This document shows positions 59,915 to 64,000 of a stretch of 64,000 bases of DNA, one piece after another (the stretch's first letter is position 1; every line of letters begins with the position of its first letter). Source of the DNA: Acanthacorydalis orientalis (lineage: Eukaryota > Arthropoda > Insecta > Megaloptera > Corydalidae); contig CM068315.1 of assembly GCA_034766995.1 (NCBI GenBank), positions 7,091,185 through 7,155,184 of the forward strand, written 5' to 3'. The notes beneath the pieces are model-generated. The model had not been told where the DNA came from and made no database searches. It was given only the letters and a program-made list of their open reading frames with translations. The position numbers were made by a program, and so were the translations under genes.

Positions 59915-59992
59915 TTCCCCCGAACTCGGGGCCTTTCCGAACCTGGGATCCGTAGCAGGTGCCAGGTCCGACACTCACTTGACCCGCCACTG
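59915..59992. other. GC-rich patch, possible hAT terminus
   Basis: Read on the minus strand from 59992 it starts CAGTGGCGGGTCAAGTGAGT, a hAT-like terminus, and continues GC-rich. A possible partner is GGGGGCCGCTAGCGG (59491-59505), but no 8-bp duplication was found. Confidence 0.3.
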
Positions 59993-60219
59993 TTGACATA
60001 TTTTATATGTTTTTTTTTGAGACGTTTTTTTGTCTGATCTTGACTAAAATCTTCTCTGTATTCTTGTCGTGTAATTGGGAGTCCATTACTTTTATCCAGA
60101 CTTTGACATTTATTATTAGAAAATCTTGCTCTTGATGTGTCATATCTTGACTTTTATCGTTAGGAAAATTATATTTTATATAATATTTAAAATTTACTTG
60201 TTATTTTTGAAATCTTCAA

Positions 60220-60275
60220 CAGGGCCCCGAGCGACCGCCCAGTCCCCCCCCCCCAATCCGGTACTGTGCCATGTA
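60220..60275. other. GC-rich patch with a C12 tract
   Basis: CAGGGCCCCGAGCGACCGCC at 60221-60240 followed by a 12-base run of C (about 60244-60255), exceptional in this sequence. Probably part of an eroded transposon. Confidence 0.4.
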
Positions 60276-62215
60276 GGAAATACATTAAGTTCTTTACTAA
60301 TGTACTATACATTTATCTTTATGAATTTCCTCTCTCTTACTAATATAATAACAAATTTTGATTGTTAATGAATTTATATTTTAGCAAAAGCATGAAATAT
60401 ATAGTTTTTTTTACATATGAACTTTTTGTATTCATAATATATGATAACTTTATGGCTGGACAATTAGTATCAGTTAAAAATTAGTAGCTAAATAGATTTT
60501 TAAAGTACAAAAGGGTAAGTTGAATGATAGGAAATGTATGTGTTACATTTACCAGTTGTTTATTTTCAGGCTTCATAAATCTTTGTTTATCCTAACTTCC
60601 CCAATACATAATCTACTGTTCTATAATTAAGTATAAAGGTTTGCAAATAAAAGAACAGATTCCTTTCTTGTTTCACAGAAAAAGCCTTATATGATTTCCG
60701 TTATCAAAATATTCAACATAAGATAAATATAGTTTTGAGTAAGGAAAGTGAAATGTGAAAATGGTATTTTACAGTACTTTTATTTTCAAAAATGAATAGT
60801 CTTTTCATCGCACAAATTATAACAAAATGTTTTTATCAAAAATGTTCATTAAATTCTGGACGTCTTAATACAATTTTAACACAACTTTTGTAACACATTT
60901 TATTCTGTAAGAGTCGAGGCGTTAAAACGCACTGATTCATGTAAATATGAAGTAATATTGAATTAATTTATCACACCATGTCTACATTCACTTCAGTAAG
61001 TGATTTTTTCACTCATATCGCCAATTATGGATATTTTTTTTGATCAAAATCAAATACTGGTTTGTCTATTTAAATTATTTAATAGGCATTAGTCAGGGAA
61101 AGATTTTCATTAGAGAACAGTCGTCTGTTTAAATAAGTAAAAAGTAAAATGTAGAAAATATCATATTAAAAGGCAAATATATTTATAAAAAAAAATGAAA
61201 AGTGAATATTTTAAGAAAAATGCCACTAAATATTTGATTTTCAATAGACATTTAAGAATCGAGAATAAATTGAAATTGTCTTTGCCTCTCTAAACATTCC
61301 ACTTTCTTCAGAAACCTAAAAAAATGGCTAATTTGTCATAAATAATAGTTTTGTTTAAAACGTAATTCCATTTATTCGATTTGATACCATATGATTCTGA
61401 CTGTGAGATGTCGTGAGGTCCCACTTAGATAAATTCACATTCATAAATGAATACTTAATTCACCCTGCAATTCATAACATTTTTCTGATCAAAAATGTTC
61501 ATTATTTTCCATAAAAAATACTTTTTGTGGTTTGTGGGATGAATAAAACATTGATTTTTGAAAGAACTGGTTTTTCATAGAGAGGCATTTTATTATATTT
61601 TGTAGATAAAAATGGGATTATATATTAAGAACATAATTTCAAAAAAGATAATATTATATTTTCATGTCTACGTTCAGTAATTTTTATTATTTTACTACTT
61701 ATACAGCATATTATTGTTTCTATATCCATTCTTTTTCTTACAAGAAAGTGAAACAGAGATGATCGATATCTGTATAATGTGTCGCAATGTGCATTTCTTA
61801 CACAGAAATCATAGGCAACTTGATCAAAAATTGTATTATTTTATCATTTACGTAGTGCGTATACCGTTACCGCTGATTAGACCTTTAGACGTTATTGAGT
61901 AGATTGGTTTAGTGAATAGCACGTGTATTAAAATTATTTTTTTCTCGTGATATATCGCAAAAACGGACAATTGATATAATTAAATTTAAAATAATACCTG
62001 TGTATATCAAACTAATCAGTGAATTGCATCGAAAAATGTTTTTACTTTTAAGTTATTAAAAATGTTTGTCAAGGCACGCAGTGAAAATAGTTTGTCAATA
62101 AAAATGTCATACAGTGCGGTTCGTTCTATGGCGTTCTAGGCGAGATTTACACTGGTATAGTGTAATGGAGGTATGTAATTTATGATTGTATTGGTACATT
62201 GCATAAATATAGTTG

Positions 62216-62258
62216 CATATATATATATGTATAGATATATATGTGTGTGTGTATATAT

Positions 62259-62290
<32 letters not shown>

Positions 62291-62360
62291 GTATATGTAT
62301 GTATATATATGTGTGTGTGTATATATATATGTATATAATATATATATATATATATATACG

Positions 62361-62395
<35 letters not shown>

Positions 62396-62411
62396 ATATT
62401 TATATATAATA
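62216..62411. repeat. Long complex (TA)n(TG)n microsatellite
   Basis: About 195 bp of TA blocks with repeated GTGTGTGTGTATA and TATGTATATGTA interruptions. Confidence 0.95.
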
Positions 62412-62412
62412 C

Positions 62413-62593
62413 ATGTTTTCTTTTAACATATCAGGAATACACAAATTATAAGATGTATTTTCAAACTCTTTTTATAAATAAAATTATTGCCTGCAACACC
62501 AGCGCGTTCCTACTAACCAAAACGCTTACAATTACACTCTATTTCACACATTTATTACTCACACACATACGCATCATTCATGAAAATACATGC

Positions 62594-62609
<16 letters not shown>
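62413..62609. repeat. Duplicated non-coding block C, copy 1
   Basis: Same landmarks, in order, as 62950-63140: ATATCAGGAATACACAAATT then ATAAGA, AATAAAATTATTGCC, the CGCAA/TGCAA part, CTATTTCACACATTTAT, ACTCACACACATAC, then a CATA run into TA. Flanked on both sides by TA arrays, as is the second copy. Confidence 0.85.

Positions 62610-62685
<76 letters not shown>
62590..62685. repeat. (CATA)n(TA)n microsatellite
   Basis: CATA units then two TA arrays separated by TTTTTATAAA. Confidence 0.95.
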
Positions 62686-62687
<2 letters not shown>

Positions 62688-62851
62688 CAAATTAAGTTAA
62701 CAAGAGATCAGAAAGTATTATAGGAACTATCTGTATTCAAAAATTTATGCATATATTAAATTTATTCCTAAAAAATTACAGAGAGGGTGAGATTGTGTAT
62801 CTATAGTAGTTATTCCTACTGAATAACTCCTATCGATACTTAAAACACATA

Positions 62852-62863
62852 GGTATATACATA

Positions 62864-62895
<32 letters not shown>

Positions 62896-62948
62896 CATAC
62901 ATATATACATATACGAGTATATGTGTATATATATACAATATAATATAT
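62852..62948. repeat. Complex (TA)n(TG) microsatellite
   Basis: TA blocks with GTGTGTGTGTA, CATACATATATACA and CGAGTATATG interruptions. Confidence 0.9.
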
Positions 62949-62949
62949 G

Positions 62950-63131
62950 CTTTATTTTAAGATATCAGGAATACACAAATTATAAGACGTATTTTATCTT
63001 TCCTTATAATTAAAATTATTGCCCGCAATATCTATGCGTTTCTAATAAAACAATACAGTTACATTTACAATCTATTTCATACATTTATAACTCACACACA
63101 TACTCAGTATACATAAAAGTACAAACATATC

Positions 63132-63140
<9 letters not shown>
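62950..63140. repeat. Duplicated non-coding block C, copy 2
   Basis: Second copy of 62413-62609, with several substitutions and small indels, so the duplication is not very recent. Confidence 0.85.

Positions 63141-63199
<59 letters not shown>
63134..63199. repeat. (TA)n microsatellite
   Basis: Pure TA array about 66 bp long. Confidence 0.95.
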
Positions 63200-63202
<3 letters not shown>

Positions 63203-63308
63203 GGAAATCTTGAACTTGTATTTACATTAAATAAAAAAAATACCTTTTAATCAATTTGATTTTATATTCATGATACATCGATTAAAAATTGAATTTTTCA
63301 ACTTTAAC

Positions 63309-63309
<1 letters not shown>

Positions 63310-63352
<43 letters not shown>
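63310..63352. repeat. (TA)n microsatellite
   Basis: Pure TA array about 41 bp long. Confidence 0.95.
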
Positions 63353-63353
<1 letters not shown>

Positions 63354-63551
63354 TCATTTACACGTGTGTGTGCTTATCATGACCGTGTACTTTAATTGTA
63401 AGCACTAAATAATTAAAAGATAATTTTATGATGCCAGTCACCATTAATTGTTAATTTCAATCAATCTATTTGTCGGCCCATGTCTATAATAGCAACTGAT
63501 CGATATCATATGTACTTTAAGCATAGTTTTAACAGCACGATTAAGTTAAGA

Positions 63552-63571
63552 GTATATATATATATATGTAC

Positions 63572-63603
<32 letters not shown>

Positions 63604-63633
63604 GTACATATGTACATATATATGTATATGTAC
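63552..63633. repeat. Interrupted (TA)n microsatellite
   Basis: TA blocks with regularly placed TGTACATA and TACATA interruptions, giving a partly self-complementary stretch. Confidence 0.9.
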
Positions 63634-64000
63634 TGACAAATTCATAAAATGCTTTGGTCGATAAAGCAAAGTCGGTCAATTTCGTGCGCATATCATGTCA
63701 AAAAATAGTTCACAGTGATGGCAATGTTTCCCTCTTTTGGCATTTTTATCAGATTTTTATCTACCGACAATTTATATCCACAGAATATATACTATAATGA
63801 ATATACAGAGAAAATACACACGTTCAATCGAGATAAACAAAAAAAAAAAAAACACAACAGCACTCATTTTAAGTTATTACTCTGTAGTTGAATATTTTGC
63901 TATTTCTTCTTCCTTCTCGCACATATCAAACACACGGGATGTAAAGAAAGACTATCGTGTATGTGCACATTTTTTTATTGTAATACGTTTAGTACTCGCT
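63634..64000. other. Non-coding end of window, nothing seen
   Basis: Contains a run of about 14 A at 63839-63852 and no recognisable gene before the window ends. Confidence 0.5.

Larger units (their letters stand above)
59296..62215. other. Non-coding stretch with GC-rich transposon-like ends
   Basis: Three GC-rich patches (59488-59525, 59915-59992, 60220-60275) stand out in AT-rich DNA; the rest has no gene or element I can name. Confidence 0.45.

Overview
This is a eukaryotic, gene-poor, very AT-rich window (by eye about three quarters A+T). It looks like non-genic or intronic DNA from an animal, most likely an arthropod. The arthropod call is an inference. It rests on mariner elements of the cecropia-like, mauritiana-like and mellifera-like types, piggyBac, hAT and Tigger relics, and a short dispersed motif at 32815-32888 that I associate with arthropod genomes. 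No bacterial-style operon, rRNA, tRNA, CRISPR array or intact cellular gene was found. Most open frames longer than 60 codons are Tyr-Ile runs, that is, (TA)n microsatellite read as protein, and are not genes.

Two things fill the window. The first is more than 70 (TA)n or compound (TA/CA/GA) microsatellites, roughly one per 0.9 kb, from about 20 to over 200 bp long. The second is a graveyard of cut-and-paste DNA transposons, many with readable terminal inverted repeats (TIRs) and target-site duplications (TSDs).

Layout. 1-3885: TATA-like site near the left edge, microsatellites, diverged dispersed repeats. 3886-4412: internally deleted mauritiana-like mariner. 5587-6578: truncated cecropia-like mariner abutting a GC-rich hAT-like element. 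7892-8023: two-unit 66-bp tandem repeat. 8233-8624: probable hAT MITE. 11694-12248: cecropia-like mariner deletion derivative. 17220-17350: one possible exon with splice-like borders. 19157-20840: Tigger/pogo-like element lacking the N-terminal part of its transposase. 22995-23379: hAT MITE with a perfect 8-bp TSD. 23856-24625: two more cecropia-like mariner copies. 28643-29297: piggyBac-type MITE. 30478-30949: third mauritiana-like copy carrying a perfect 25-bp-arm hairpin. 36155-36443 and 45443-45620: two members of a fold-back family. 37474-38743: near full-length but decayed mellifera-like mariner with a DD34D spacing. 41178-41522: hAT-like element inside a TA array. 46179-48335: duplicated non-coding blocks. 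54130-54410: piggyBac-type MITE. 54810-55365: second complete mauritiana-like deletion derivative. 56484-57066: the best preserved cecropia-like derivative. 62413-63140: duplicated block between TA arrays.

The genes do not work together in any pathway; every recognisable coding segment is a broken transposase. The most interesting pattern is that two independent mariner lineages persist here as short, repeatedly deleted derivatives of about 530-580 bp. One keeps only the DNA-binding N-terminal third of the transposase; the other keeps the two ends and lacks the catalytic middle. Several elements are also bounded directly by (TA)n arrays.
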